Source: an uncultured Elusimicrobia bacterium (GTDB taxonomy: Bacteria > Elusimicrobiota > Elusimicrobia > Elusimicrobiales > UBA9959). From it: DNA of 52,737 nt. Positions 34,165 through 42,434 of the stretch are shown piece after piece (position 1 is the first letter of the stretch; each line of letters opens with the position of its first letter). The DNA lies in assembly GCA_903867985.1 (NCBI GenBank), contig CAIPTO010000143.1, positions 1 to 52,737 of the forward strand. Direction: 5' to 3'. The translations under genes were made by a program, and so were the position numbers. The notes under the pieces were generated by a model. It was not told where the DNA came from. It did no database searches and saw only the letters and a program-made list of their open reading frames with translations.

Positions 34165-34502
34165 CGGCCCTTTCCTTTTTTCTTGGTCTCTCTTAGAAAA
34201 TAATAGAGCCCGATAAGCAAACCCGCACCCGCGAGCAGCCATGCGGGGTGAGACACGGCTTGTTGGCCCTTAATCGGCTCCGCCGGGGCTGTTGCCGGGG
34301 ACGTGGACGCGGCGAACCGCGTCTCAGGACTTGCCTGCTTAGGCGACGGAACGGCTTGAGCCGCCTGGAGCTCGGCCATGAAAGGCGTCACCTTTTTTAT
34401 CTGTGGTTTGCAGGAGTCGGAAGACTTATCACAGCCGTCATCGGCCCGGACCCCTGAAACCTGAATAACGATAAGCGCGAAAAGAATAATTATTTTTTTC
34501 AT
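34161..34502 (-). CDS. Small exported or membrane-anchored protein, unknown function
   Basis: 113 residues: a signal peptide (residues 3-20), a short Cys-containing part (DGCDKSSDSCK), a Pro/Ala/Ser-rich linker, and a single C-terminal membrane helix (WLLAGAGLLIGLYYFL) ended by KKKGKGR. This is a type I topology with most of the chain in the periplasm. It is translationally coupled to the next membrane protein, so the two may act together. No family recognised. Confidence 0.72.
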   Translation of the reverse strand: MKKIIILFALIVIQVSGVRADDGCDKSSDSCKPQIKKVTPFMAELQAAQAVPSPKQASPETRFAASTSPATAPAEPIKGQQAVSHPAWLLAGAGLLIGLYYFLRETKKKGKGR

Positions 34503-34517
34503 ATAGCCGTCAGCGGG

Positions 34518-35066
34518 TCAATATCGGTTGAAAGATGATATTTCTTCCATCGTTTTTCTCTTGCGGGCCGGCGGCGCCTCATCGGCGTAGCCGACGCTCA
34601 ACATAACCTCGGCCTTGCAACCGGCAGGCAGGCCCAGCGCTTTGGCGGCGCCCTTGGCGTCAAACCAGCCGAGCCAGCAGGTGGCAAGCCCCTGCTCCTC
34701 CGCGGCCAGGACGAAATGTTCGGCGGCTATGCCTATGTCCACCAAACGGAAATTGGTATCCTGCACCTGGTTACCCAGCCAGGCGGAAAGCTTGCCTTTT
34801 TGCGACACGACCACTACGAGGACGGCGGCCTGCGCGGCAAACTTTATAGGGGCATGGATGCCGGAGAAGACGGCCGCGGCCAGCTTGTCCTTGACACCCG
34901 GATCATCCACGACAATAAATTTATAGGGTTGGGCATTGCAGGCCGAAGGAGCCAGGCGAACGGCCTCGAGGCAGGTAAGGAGCTTTTCCTTCTCAACGGG
35001 CAGAGGCCTATATTTACGCACACTGCGCCGTTTTGAAATAAGTTTAAGCAAAGGGGTTTCGAGCAT
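34518..35066 (-). CDS. Nitroreductase family FMN protein
   Basis: 182 residues. It opens with the nitroreductase motif KRRSVRKYRPLPVEKEKL, continues with APSACNAQPYKFIVV (FMN contact), and ends with the glycine-rich ATCWLGWFD... EVMLSVGYADE segment. These flavoenzymes reduce quinones, nitro-compounds or enoates using NAD(P)H in the cytoplasm; the physiological substrate is unknown. It is first in the leftward row that leads to the pyr genes. Confidence 0.88.
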   Translation of the reverse strand: MLETPLLKLISKRRSVRKYRPLPVEKEKLLTCLEAVRLAPSACNAQPYKFIVVDDPGVKDKLAAAVFSGIHAPIKFAAQAAVLVVVVSQKGKLSAWLGNQVQDTNFRLVDIGIAAEHFVLAAEEQGLATCWLGWFDAKGAAKALGLPAGCKAEVMLSVGYADEAPPARKRKTMEEISSFNRY

Positions 35067-35147
35067 AAAGAATATTGTATAAAAAAGAAGTTATAATTAA
35101 TAACATCTAAAAAGAGCGGGCGCCGCTTTTTGCTTTATGGAGCCATT

Positions 35148-35489
35148 ATGAATGACTGGATAAAAAACGCGCCGATGGCGGTGACCGTCTGCGACGAAAA
35201 CGGGACAATAACCGAACTGAACGGCAAGGCTGCAAAAACCTTTAAAAAATACGGCGGTTCGGGCCTGATCGGGGCAAATCTCCTTGACTGTCACCCGGAG
35301 CCTGCAAAAACCAGGCTAACCTCCATGCTGACTAACCCTTATACGCCGCCCAACGCCTACACCATTGAAAAGGACGGCGTCAAAAAGTTGATCTACCAGT
35401 TCGCCTGCCCAAAAGACGGAAAACCCGGGGGCCTGGTGGAACTCTCACTGGAACTGCCGGCCAATATTCCTCACTTTATAAGGAAGTAG
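35148..35489 (+). CDS. PAS-fold single-domain protein
   Basis: 113 residues covering one PAS fold: APMAVTVCDENGTITELNGKAAKTF at the N-terminus, then GANLLDCHPEPA and TIEKDGVKKLIYQFA. There is no kinase, cyclase or HTH output. Such stand-alone PAS proteins of the 'LLDCHPEP' type are common in anaerobes and are thought to sense a small ligand or redox state, but I know of no assigned function. ATG 35148 has GGAG 5 nt upstream; an in-frame ATG 18 nt earlier is less likely. TATAAT at 35092-35097 could be its -10. Confidence 0.78.
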   Translation: MNDWIKNAPMAVTVCDENGTITELNGKAAKTFKKYGGSGLIGANLLDCHPEPAKTRLTSMLTNPYTPPNAYTIEKDGVKKLIYQFACPKDGKPGGLVELSLELPANIPHFIRK

Positions 35490-35563
35490 CCCCGATGATT
35501 TTACGCCGGCCTCCGATTTAAGGCCCGGGCCGCTGTCCGTTATTTAAACCGCGCAAATCCATA

Positions 35564-35592
35564 TTGGCCTCGCGTTATAAATTCGCTACAAT
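35564..35592 (+). promoter_or_regulatory. Promoter of the ABC/LolA-like/barrel operon
   Basis: TTGGCC (35564-35569), 17-nt spacer and TACAAT (35587-35592), 57 nt before the first start codon at 35650. Confidence 0.45.
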
Positions 35593-35649
35593 TGATTAAT
35601 CGGCTAAATAGGACTTTAAAGCAGATCAGGTTTAAGCCCCGGGGAAAAT

Positions 35650-36330
35650 ATGGCAGAAACAGAATTTGTAGCCCGCCTCAATAATGTAACCAAAACCCAT
35701 ATGCTCGACAAAGTCGAAATACAGGCTTTGAAGGGCATCACGGTAGACATCCCCCGCAATAAATTCAACGTGATAATCGGACAATCGGGAAGCGGCAAAT
35801 CCACCCTTTTAAATCTTATCGGCTGCATTGACACGCCTACCACCGGATCAATTGAGGTGTGCGGCAAAAACGTGGCCGCGTTTTCGGACGACGAAATGTC
35901 GGATTTCCGCGCCAGGCACATCGGCTTTATTTTTCAAACCTTCAATCTTATGCCGGTTTTTTCCGCTTATGAAAATGTGGAGTATCCTCTTCTGATAAAC
36001 AAAATCCCGCTCAAAGAACGCGGCGAGCGCGTGCTCGCCACGCTTGAAAAAGTAGGGCTTGCCGACCAGAGGGGCAAATTCCCCAACGAGCTCAGCGGCG
36101 GCCAGCGGCAGCGGGTGGCCATAGCCCGCGCGCTTGTCAAAAACCCGGAGATGGTGCTGGCGGACGAGCCGACGGCGAATCTGGACCACAGAACCGGCAC
36201 TGAGATAATCGAACTTATGCAGAATATTCAGGCTAAGGAAAAGACGACCTTCATATTTTCATCTCATGACAAAAATCTCATCACCAACGCCGAAGACCTG
36301 TTTATGATCATGGACGGCGTGATACTATGA
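35650..36330 (+). CDS. ABC transporter ATP-binding protein (LolD/MacB-type)
   Basis: 226 residues. Walker A is GQSGSGKST (44-52), the Q-loop is FIFQTFNLMP, the signature is ELSGGQRQRVAIARAL, Walker B is MVLADEPTANLD and the switch His is in FSSHD. The MacB/LolD subgroup is shown by LMPVFSAYENVEYPL and the NLDH D-loop. It powers the permease encoded next, whose ATG overlaps this stop codon by 4 nt (ATGA). The downstream LolA-like and barrel genes suggest work at the envelope. Confidence 0.92.
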   Translation: MAETEFVARLNNVTKTHMLDKVEIQALKGITVDIPRNKFNVIIGQSGSGKSTLLNLIGCIDTPTTGSIEVCGKNVAAFSDDEMSDFRARHIGFIFQTFNLMPVFSAYENVEYPLLINKIPLKERGERVLATLEKVGLADQRGKFPNELSGGQRQRVAIARALVKNPEMVLADEPTANLDHRTGTEIIELMQNIQAKEKTTFIFSSHDKNLITNAEDLFMIMDGVIL

Positions 36331-37718
36331 AAACCCTTCAAATCGCGTACCGAAATATCTGCCGCAATAAACGGCGGTCGCTCATGACCGTCCTCGCAAT
36401 AGCGGTCAGCAGCGTTTCCGTCCTTCTTTTCGGCGGAAACATCTCCTCAATAATCTACACGCTTCAGACCGGCTATGTAAGAACTTCCGGGCACATTCAT
36501 ATCTACAAAAAAGGCTATTCCACCTACGGCGCCACAAATCCCGCCGCTTACGGAATGGAGGACTACGAGAAAATTACAGGGATCATAAATTCAGACCCCG
36601 CCCTGAAACCGCAGCTGCGGCTTGTAATGCCGTTTCTGGCATTTCAGGGAATAGCCGGCAATTTCACGGCCGACACGTCCCAGTCTTTTTTCGGTATGGG
36701 CATAGTGCCATCGCTGTTTGAAAAATTAATGACCTGGGATCAGTATCATCTGAAGGTAACAAAAACCGATGTCTCCACCGGGCTTAAGGACGAAGATCTG
36801 TCCGGCGGCGTCATCGGCTACGGCATGGCGGAGCGGCTGGACCTTTGCGGAGATCTGCATCTTGAAGATTGCATCGCTCCGCCGGCGAAAAAAGAAACCC
36901 CGGACTCCGCGCCCGCGGAAGATTTCAGCGCGCTCACGCGGGAAGACTTCCCCGCGCAGGCATCCGGCCAAAAAGATACCGCCGCGCGGCTTGACCTGCT
37001 CGCCGCCACTTCCGGAGGGGCTCCGAACGTTGTTTCAGTCAATCTGCGCAAGGCGATGAAAATGGGGACCAAAGCCTTTAATGAAGGGCTGATAATAATG
37101 AACCTCGACCTGGCGCAAAAACTTATCAGCGGGCGGGGAATAAAAAAAGTAACGGGACTGATGATCCAGCTTAACCGCACCGACAACATAGGGCTGGTCA
37201 AACAACGCCTGGAACAAATACTTCCCCAAAGCGACTACGAGGTAAAAACCTTCGGCGAGGTCCGCCCCATGTACGGGCAGACGATATCAATGTTTCTGAC
37301 GATATTCGGGTTTGTGGCGTTTATTATGGGCGTGATCGTCCTTTTTACCACCATAAACACAATGTCCATGAGCGTAATGGAACGAATTAGCGAGATCGGC
37401 ACGGCCCGCGCGCTGGGGCTGAGACGCTCCGCCATCATCCGGCAGTTCGTAGGCGAGGGGTTTCTTTTAGGAACAATGGGGTCGACGCTGGGCGCTGCAG
37501 CGGCCCTGGCCGTTAGCCTCATAATCAACCTGATGGAGATCACATGGACCCCGCCGGATTACGCCAATCCGATCCTTCTATCCATCCACATGTTTCTGCA
37601 GCCTTTTTTTCTGCCATGCTGCTGGCTGGGACTTATAGCGGTGGCGACAGTGTCTTCGGTAATTCCGGCCCGCAACGCCGCGCGCATGGCGATAGTGGAC
37701 GCGCTCAGGCATAATTAA
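36327..37718 (+). CDS. ABC transporter permease (FtsX/LolC/MacB fold)
   Basis: 463 residues. An N-terminal membrane helix (RSLMTVLAIAVSSVSVLLFGG) is followed by a ~260-residue periplasmic domain and three C-terminal helices (starting MFLTIFGFVAFIMGVIVLF). Between helices 2 and 3 is the FtsX motif MERISEIGTARALGLRRSAI. The periplasmic part contains a Pro/Ala/Lys-rich insert (~residues 185-215), after a DLCGDLHLEDC pair of Cys, not typical of LolC. Proteins of this fold couple ATP use to pulling lipoproteins or other ligands from the inner membrane. Confidence 0.88.
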   Translation: MKTLQIAYRNICRNKRRSLMTVLAIAVSSVSVLLFGGNISSIIYTLQTGYVRTSGHIHIYKKGYSTYGATNPAAYGMEDYEKITGIINSDPALKPQLRLVMPFLAFQGIAGNFTADTSQSFFGMGIVPSLFEKLMTWDQYHLKVTKTDVSTGLKDEDLSGGVIGYGMAERLDLCGDLHLEDCIAPPAKKETPDSAPAEDFSALTREDFPAQASGQKDTAARLDLLAATSGGAPNVVSVNLRKAMKMGTKAFNEGLIIMNLDLAQKLISGRGIKKVTGLMIQLNRTDNIGLVKQRLEQILPQSDYEVKTFGEVRPMYGQTISMFLTIFGFVAFIMGVIVLFTTINTMSMSVMERISEIGTARALGLRRSAIIRQFVGEGFLLGTMGSTLGAAAALAVSLIINLMEITWTPPDYANPILLSIHMFLQPFFLPCCWLGLIAVATVSSVIPARNAARMAIVDALRHN

Positions 37719-37731
37719 CAACGAGGTTTAA

Positions 37732-38505
37732 ATGAAATATTTGATTTTAACTTTGGTTTTTACTTTTCTCGCGCCGGTGACTCATTCTACGGAAACCGGC
37801 AAAACGGCTGACGAGATCATAAGTGAAGCCGACGCCGTGCGAAACCCGGACACCCCCTTCAGCATAGTCGTTTCCCTGGCGGAATACCGCAGCGGGAAAA
37901 AAGAGAACGCGATGGCGCTGAACGTCTACTCAAAGGAAAACGCCGCGTCCGGACAATACCGCACGCTGGCCCTTTTCCTGAACCCGCCCAAAGACAAGGG
38001 CAAAGTCATGTTAAAGAACGGAACCGAGCTCTGGTTTTATGATCCTGTCTCAAAATCAAGCGTGCGCATCTCCCCGCAGCAGAGATTGATGGGGCAGGCC
38101 TCGAACGGAGACGTGATGACGGTAAACATGCACAAAGATTACAAAGCCGAACTCGCCGGAGAAGAAACGATAACCGATTCGGCAAAAAAGAAGGTCCTGT
38201 GCCATAAGCTTAATTTAACGTCCCGCGGGGATTCCAACTATTACCGCGTGGAATATTGGGTTGACAAAGCCGATTCCCGCCCCTTAAAAGGGAAATTCTA
38301 TTCGGACAGCGACCGGCTCCTTAAAATAGTTTATTTCGGCGGCTACAAAACCGAGCTTGGAAGGGAGCGGCCGACAGAGGCCATTGTTATAGACGGGATA
38401 GATCCGAAACTTGTGACTAAAATGCTTTTCGCTAATTACACCGAAAGGAAAATACCCGAAGAATGGTTTCAAAAAGAGTATCTTCAACGTTTCAAAGGGG
38501 ATTGA
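37732..38505 (+). CDS. Outer-membrane lipoprotein-sorting (LolA-like) protein
   Basis: 257 residues with a signal peptide (cleavage near THS, residue ~18). The LolA/LppX-type half-barrel is suggested by alternating strands: ALNVYSKENA, YRTLALFLNPPKDKGKVML, ELWFYDPVSKSSVRIS, HKLNLTSRG, YRVEYWVDKADSRPLKGKF and KIVYFGGYK. The PPKDKGKVML...LWFYDP region is characteristic of the 'outer membrane lipoprotein-sorting protein' group found next to ABC or RND exporters. It would shuttle a lipid or lipoprotein across the periplasm. It is not the housekeeping LolA, which is shorter. It ends 43 nt inside the next gene. Confidence 0.83.
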   Translation: MKYLILTLVFTFLAPVTHSTETGKTADEIISEADAVRNPDTPFSIVVSLAEYRSGKKENAMALNVYSKENAASGQYRTLALFLNPPKDKGKVMLKNGTELWFYDPVSKSSVRISPQQRLMGQASNGDVMTVNMHKDYKAELAGEETITDSAKKKVLCHKLNLTSRGDSNYYRVEYWVDKADSRPLKGKFYSDSDRLLKIVYFGGYKTELGRERPTEAIVIDGIDPKLVTKMLFANYTERKIPEEWFQKEYLQRFKGD

Positions 38506-39920
38506 TTTTAGCGGCGGCTCTGGGGCTGTGCCGGCAAAACGGTTTTGCCGGGCAGGATGAAGACCTGGACCTGATTCCCGATTTCATTTCCGCGGCGCAA
38601 CCGGCGGCAGCGCCGTCTCCCGCCGCCGGAGGGAATTACTATAAATTTTTCATAGAGGATGAAGCCCAGACCAATGCCAGGCGGCACGGAGTGCTTCTGC
38701 CCCTGCCGGGTAAATATGTCCCCGCATGGTCTAACCGATTTACGTTTTACGGCAAAGCCGATGTCAGGCTGACTCCCTCCCTGAGTTTGAATATCGTGGA
38801 CCGGTTCAATCACCTGTCGGATATTCATTCCGATTTTCCTTCGGGAGCGGCGCAGAACGACCTTAACGAGGCCTATCTCAGCTGGAACGCTTATCGCGAA
38901 TACTATCTTGACGCCGGACGGATAAACCTGAAAAGCGGCGTCGCCGTCGGCTTTAACCCGACCGATTTTTTCAAGAAGAACGCGATCAGCCTGAGGACCT
39001 CGGAAGACCCCATCGTGCTTCGGGAAAACCGACTGGGCACCGTAATGGCCAGAGCGCAGGGCATTCTTCCGTTCGGCACACTGACCCTTGCCGCAGCCCC
39101 GGAAATATCGGATAAGCCCGGCAGATTTATAACCGACAGAACAAGCTTCGCACTGGCGCTCCAACGCACCAACGCTTATCCCCGCTACCTTGCCAAAATC
39201 AGCTCTTCCTATAAAGCGATAAGTTCCGATTTGCTTTATTACAGAGAAAATTCAACGTCCTATCTCGGAGCGAACGTCTCGCGCTCCATAGGTGACAGCT
39301 TTGTTTTTTACGGCGAGTGGAGCGGCGGCCGCCGGTACAGCCTTGCCACGGACGCGCTCATTTACGATGCTAAATTATACGGAGTGGACGGCTCTAAATA
39401 CGCCTATGTCGTGCCGGGAGATTCCAAGAGACGATTTCGCAATCAGGCTGCCGCCGGGTTTTCGTATACCGAAAGCTCGCGCAAGCGAAGCACTTTTGTT
39501 GAGTACCACTACAACGAAGCCGGGATGACCAATAAAGATTGGGACAACTGGTTTTTAGCCGGGTACGCGCAGCGATTGCTGAATTTCCCCGAACTCGCTC
39601 CGGTGTACGATCAGGTGAACACGGTTCTCTGGTCCATACGCGACTATGCGCAGCGCAACACGGAACCGATCACACGCCGGCAAATTTTTATACGCAACCA
39701 ATGGCAGGAGGCGTTTACGAAAAGGCTGGATCTGGCGAATCTTCTGCAGCTTAACGCCGCAGACCGCAGCTTTTTTCTGCAGTCGTCGGCGAAGTACAGT
39801 TTGACGGACAATCTGTTTTTAAACCTGTCGGCTTATTTTTATGCCGGCCCTGAACACAGCGAATATGGCAGCATAAACAAATGGAGCGCAATAAAACCGG
39901 GCATAACATATCTATTCTGA
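38463..39920 (+). CDS. Predicted outer-membrane beta-barrel protein
   Basis: 485 residues: a signal peptide (hydrophobic ~13-28), a short acidic/Pro-rich lead, then ~420 residues of alternating Tyr/Arg-rich strands with periodic turns (SLSLNIVDRFNH, EYYLDAGRINLKSG, NLFLNLSAYFYAG). It ends in Phe (GITYLF), the usual barrel C-terminal signal. The pattern resembles DUF1302-like or alginate-type barrels, without a plug domain. It overlaps the LolA-like gene by 43 nt in another frame, so the products are probably made in step. Confidence 0.82.
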   Translation: MVSKRVSSTFQRGLILAAALGLCRQNGFAGQDEDLDLIPDFISAAQPAAAPSPAAGGNYYKFFIEDEAQTNARRHGVLLPLPGKYVPAWSNRFTFYGKADVRLTPSLSLNIVDRFNHLSDIHSDFPSGAAQNDLNEAYLSWNAYREYYLDAGRINLKSGVAVGFNPTDFFKKNAISLRTSEDPIVLRENRLGTVMARAQGILPFGTLTLAAAPEISDKPGRFITDRTSFALALQRTNAYPRYLAKISSSYKAISSDLLYYRENSTSYLGANVSRSIGDSFVFYGEWSGGRRYSLATDALIYDAKLYGVDGSKYAYVVPGDSKRRFRNQAAAGFSYTESSRKRSTFVEYHYNEAGMTNKDWDNWFLAGYAQRLLNFPELAPVYDQVNTVLWSIRDYAQRNTEPITRRQIFIRNQWQEAFTKRLDLANLLQLNAADRSFFLQSSAKYSLTDNLFLNLSAYFYAGPEHSEYGSINKWSAIKPGITYLF

Positions 39921-39959
39921 CCTGAAGCCCGACTCGATGCTTATGGCTGACGAGATCTT

Positions 39960-40805
39960 ATGAAAAAACCGAATAATCTGATAATTCGCAATATAACATC
40001 CGCAGAGATGGCGTTTGTGGTGGCCTGGGCGGCTCGCGAAGGCTGGAATCCCGGCCTTCGTGACGCCGAGTGTTTTCTGGCTGAAGACACCAGCGGGTAT
40101 TTTATCGCTGAAGCTGACGGCAAGCCGGTCGGCTGTATTTTTGGAATAAATTTCAGCGCCGATCTGTGCATGGGCGGAGTTTTCATCGTAAATCCAGAAT
40201 ACCGCGGAGGAAGAATTGGCGTAGAGCTTCAAAAACGGGCAGCGCTGCACGCCGGGAAAAGAACTATCGGCTTTGACGCGGTGGAATATAAGGTGAAAAA
40301 CTACGGTTTCTTCGGGTTCAAGCCCGCTTATAAAATCGTCCGGTATGAAATGCTAGCGCGCCCCGCGGGGAAAGATATTGAAACGGTTGACCTTACCGCG
40401 TATCCGTTTGACAAATTTAATGCTTACGACCGCAAATTTTTTCCCGCTGACCGCTCCAGGCTGATGGGGGAATGGATAAAACAAAAGCCTGCGGGCGCGG
40501 CGCTGGGGATCATTGTAAATGGCGCACTAGCCGGATACGGAGTCATCCGCAAAGCGTATCATGGCTACCGCGTGGAGCCGTTGTACGCCGAAAGCCGCGA
40601 GATAGCCGAAAGCCTGCTTCTGACTCTGGTCGGCCGCGTCGAGCCCGGCGCTCCGGTTTATATCAACATTCCTTTGCCGAACAGCGACGCCTGCGCGCTT
40701 GCCCAAAAATACGAGATGAAACCCGCAATCATGCTGGTAAGAATGTACAACCGGATCATGACGGACACCACATCACTGACAAATATTTACAGCCAGATGG
40801 GTTAG
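39960..40805 (+). CDS. GNAT acetyltransferase, two-domain
   Basis: 281 residues. The N-terminal GNAT domain (residues ~5-140) has the acetyl-CoA loop VNPEYRGGRIGVELQKRA (a variant of RxxGxG/A). The C-terminal domain (~150-270) resembles the Acetyltransf_18 fold seen in YitH-like proteins, including GYGVIRKAYHGYRVEPLYAE. The acceptor is unknown. It is 39 nt from the barrel gene and may be unrelated. Its stop codon abuts a large palindrome. Confidence 0.85.
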   Translation: MKKPNNLIIRNITSAEMAFVVAWAAREGWNPGLRDAECFLAEDTSGYFIAEADGKPVGCIFGINFSADLCMGGVFIVNPEYRGGRIGVELQKRAALHAGKRTIGFDAVEYKVKNYGFFGFKPAYKIVRYEMLARPAGKDIETVDLTAYPFDKFNAYDRKFFPADRSRLMGEWIKQKPAGAALGIIVNGALAGYGVIRKAYHGYRVEPLYAESREIAESLLLTLVGRVEPGAPVYINIPLPNSDACALAQKYEMKPAIMLVRMYNRIMTDTTSLTNIYSQMG

Positions 40806-40887
40806 AATTAGGTGGAGAATTAGGTGACACACAACTTAATTGCCTGCAATTAAGTTGTGTGTCACTTTAATTGGTCACTTTAATTGG
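40805..40887. repeat. REP-like palindromic element with nested repeats
   Basis: The core is a perfect 20-bp stem with a CT loop (arms 40824-40843 and 40846-40865, GTGACACACAACTTAATTGC and its complement). Outside it, GAATTAGGTG occurs twice on the left (40805, 40817). GTCACTTTAATTG occurs twice in tandem on the right (40861, 40874). The flanks are approximate inverted copies, so the whole ~83 bp is an extended palindrome. It fills the space between two convergent genes and supplies the stop codons' surroundings; the radical SAM gene's TAA is inside it. Confidence 0.75.
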
Positions 40888-42346
40888 CGTCGCGCCTTAT
40901 TTGCCTTTGGCGGCCGGGGCGGCCGGAGTTGAGGTGCGACCTCAGGGCGTCGCGTTCGGCAGCAGCATTGACCGTGGACGCTGGCTGCTTTAAGACTTCT
41001 GTCAGATATGTCCTCAGCAGCTCACGCAAACGCGAGCGCGAGATGGCGTGGGTTTGCCGCGTCTGCCCGTAAAGCCAGCCGCTTAAATCCATAAAATTAT
41101 TAAAGGCGCCGGGGCCCGCGCATATCAATTTCGCGGTTTCAGCAAAAACGCCGCTATTCGATATCAAATCCCAGTAACGGGCGAACCGCCGCACCCGCTG
41201 CATCGTGAAAAAATCCAAAAGTTTGTTCTCGCGAAGTTCATAAGGGGGATAAGGACTGTAAACCATGCCCCATTGCGAGTCGTGCCGGGCTATCGGCGCG
41301 CCGCGCAGGCGCTTAAGGATTCCGACCTGTATCTCGTGAGGGTCCAGAGCCAAAAGTCTGTCGAACCCTGACGCGAACCCGGCCAGATCTTCCCCGGGCA
41401 AACCGACGATCAGATCAGCGTGCAGATATGCGGCAGTTTCACGGCGCAGGCGGCGGATGTTCTTTTCGGAGGCGTGGTTATCCTGCCGGCGATTGATGCG
41501 CGCCGCCACGGTTTCGTTAAAAGTCTGTATGCCGACCTCAAATTGCAGCGATCCCGCGGGGAATTTATTTATCAGAGCAAAGAGTTCGTCAGGGAAGCGG
41601 TCCGGGACCATTTCAAAATGCAGGAAAAGCCCGGGCCGAACGTTCTCAAGAAAAAAATTAAGGATCGCGCTTACCGCGCGGATATCAAGGTTGAATGTGC
41701 GGTCCGTGAACTTGAATCTAAGCGCGCCGCGGTCCATCAGAATGCGCCACGCGGCAAACAACCGCTCCAGAGGGAAAGCGCGCACTGCCGCGCTAAGGGA
41801 CGACAGGCAAAAATCACAGGCGAACGGACAGCCCCTGGAAGCCTCCGCGTAAATTACGCGATTAGAGATATCTTCATCCGTGTACAATTCATAAGGCAGC
41901 GCAAGCCTCTCCGGATCTGGCGGCGGGGCCGCTATGATTTTTTCGGCAGGCGGGCGCCCCGCAAGGATCTGTTCGCAAAGCCGGGCGAAGGCCAGATCCC
42001 CCTCGCCGGTTATCACAAAATCGGCGCAGTTGCATATCTCCTGTCCTTCGGTTTCATGACTAATTTCAGGACCCCCGAGGACGATAACCAATTCCGGGCG
42101 CAGCCGCTTAAGCTCCGCCGCCAGCATGGCGCATTCCCGCGCGCTCCACACATATACCCCTATGCCGACGATCTTAGGATTCTGCAATAAGACAGCCTCT
42201 ACCATCTCAGGCACCCGCAGGTCGGGCGTAAACTCCAATATTCTGGTCCTGGACTTGAGCTCTCCCAAGTTCGCCATCAAATACCGCAGCCCGAACGAGC
42301 AATGCCCGTAGCCCGCGTTTAAAGTTGTAAGGATAATCTCGGCCAT
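40880..42346 (-). CDS. B12-binding radical SAM protein (DUF4080 type)
   Basis: 488 residues. An N-terminal cobalamin-binding-like domain (~1-130, IVLGGPEISHE, GEGDLAF) is followed by a radical SAM barrel with C173-x3-C177-x2-C180 (SRGCPFACDFCLSS). A C-terminal extension (~370-465) matches the DUF4080 type. There is no DxHxxG-type His loop that I can identify in the N-terminal part, so corrinoid binding is uncertain. The substrate is unknown. The last residues (RRDAN) come from the edge of the palindrome at 40805-40887. Confidence 0.85.
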   Translation of the reverse strand: MAEIILTTLNAGYGHCSFGLRYLMANLGELKSRTRILEFTPDLRVPEMVEAVLLQNPKIVGIGVYVWSARECAMLAAELKRLRPELVIVLGGPEISHETEGQEICNCADFVITGEGDLAFARLCEQILAGRPPAEKIIAAPPPDPERLALPYELYTDEDISNRVIYAEASRGCPFACDFCLSSLSAAVRAFPLERLFAAWRILMDRGALRFKFTDRTFNLDIRAVSAILNFFLENVRPGLFLHFEMVPDRFPDELFALINKFPAGSLQFEVGIQTFNETVAARINRRQDNHASEKNIRRLRRETAAYLHADLIVGLPGEDLAGFASGFDRLLALDPHEIQVGILKRLRGAPIARHDSQWGMVYSPYPPYELRENKLLDFFTMQRVRRFARYWDLISNSGVFAETAKLICAGPGAFNNFMDLSGWLYGQTRQTHAISRSRLRELLRTYLTEVLKQPASTVNAAAERDALRSHLNSGRPGRQRQIRRDAN

Positions 42347-42434
42347 TTTTACCTGTAAGACCCGGCAAGCGACCGATAAAATAACACCTGACCGCGACTA
42401 CGGGCTGGGAACCAAAACACTTATCCGTAGTTCC

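Noticed and set aside
40824-40865. Simple rho-independent terminator
   Set aside because: The stem is AT-rich and long, lacks a clean T-run and has outer nested repeats; a repeat element explains more, though it may still stop transcription.
41420-42190. 256-residue plus-strand frame over the radical SAM gene
   Set aside because: Shadow of a gene with a clear CxxxCxxC motif; no start signals.
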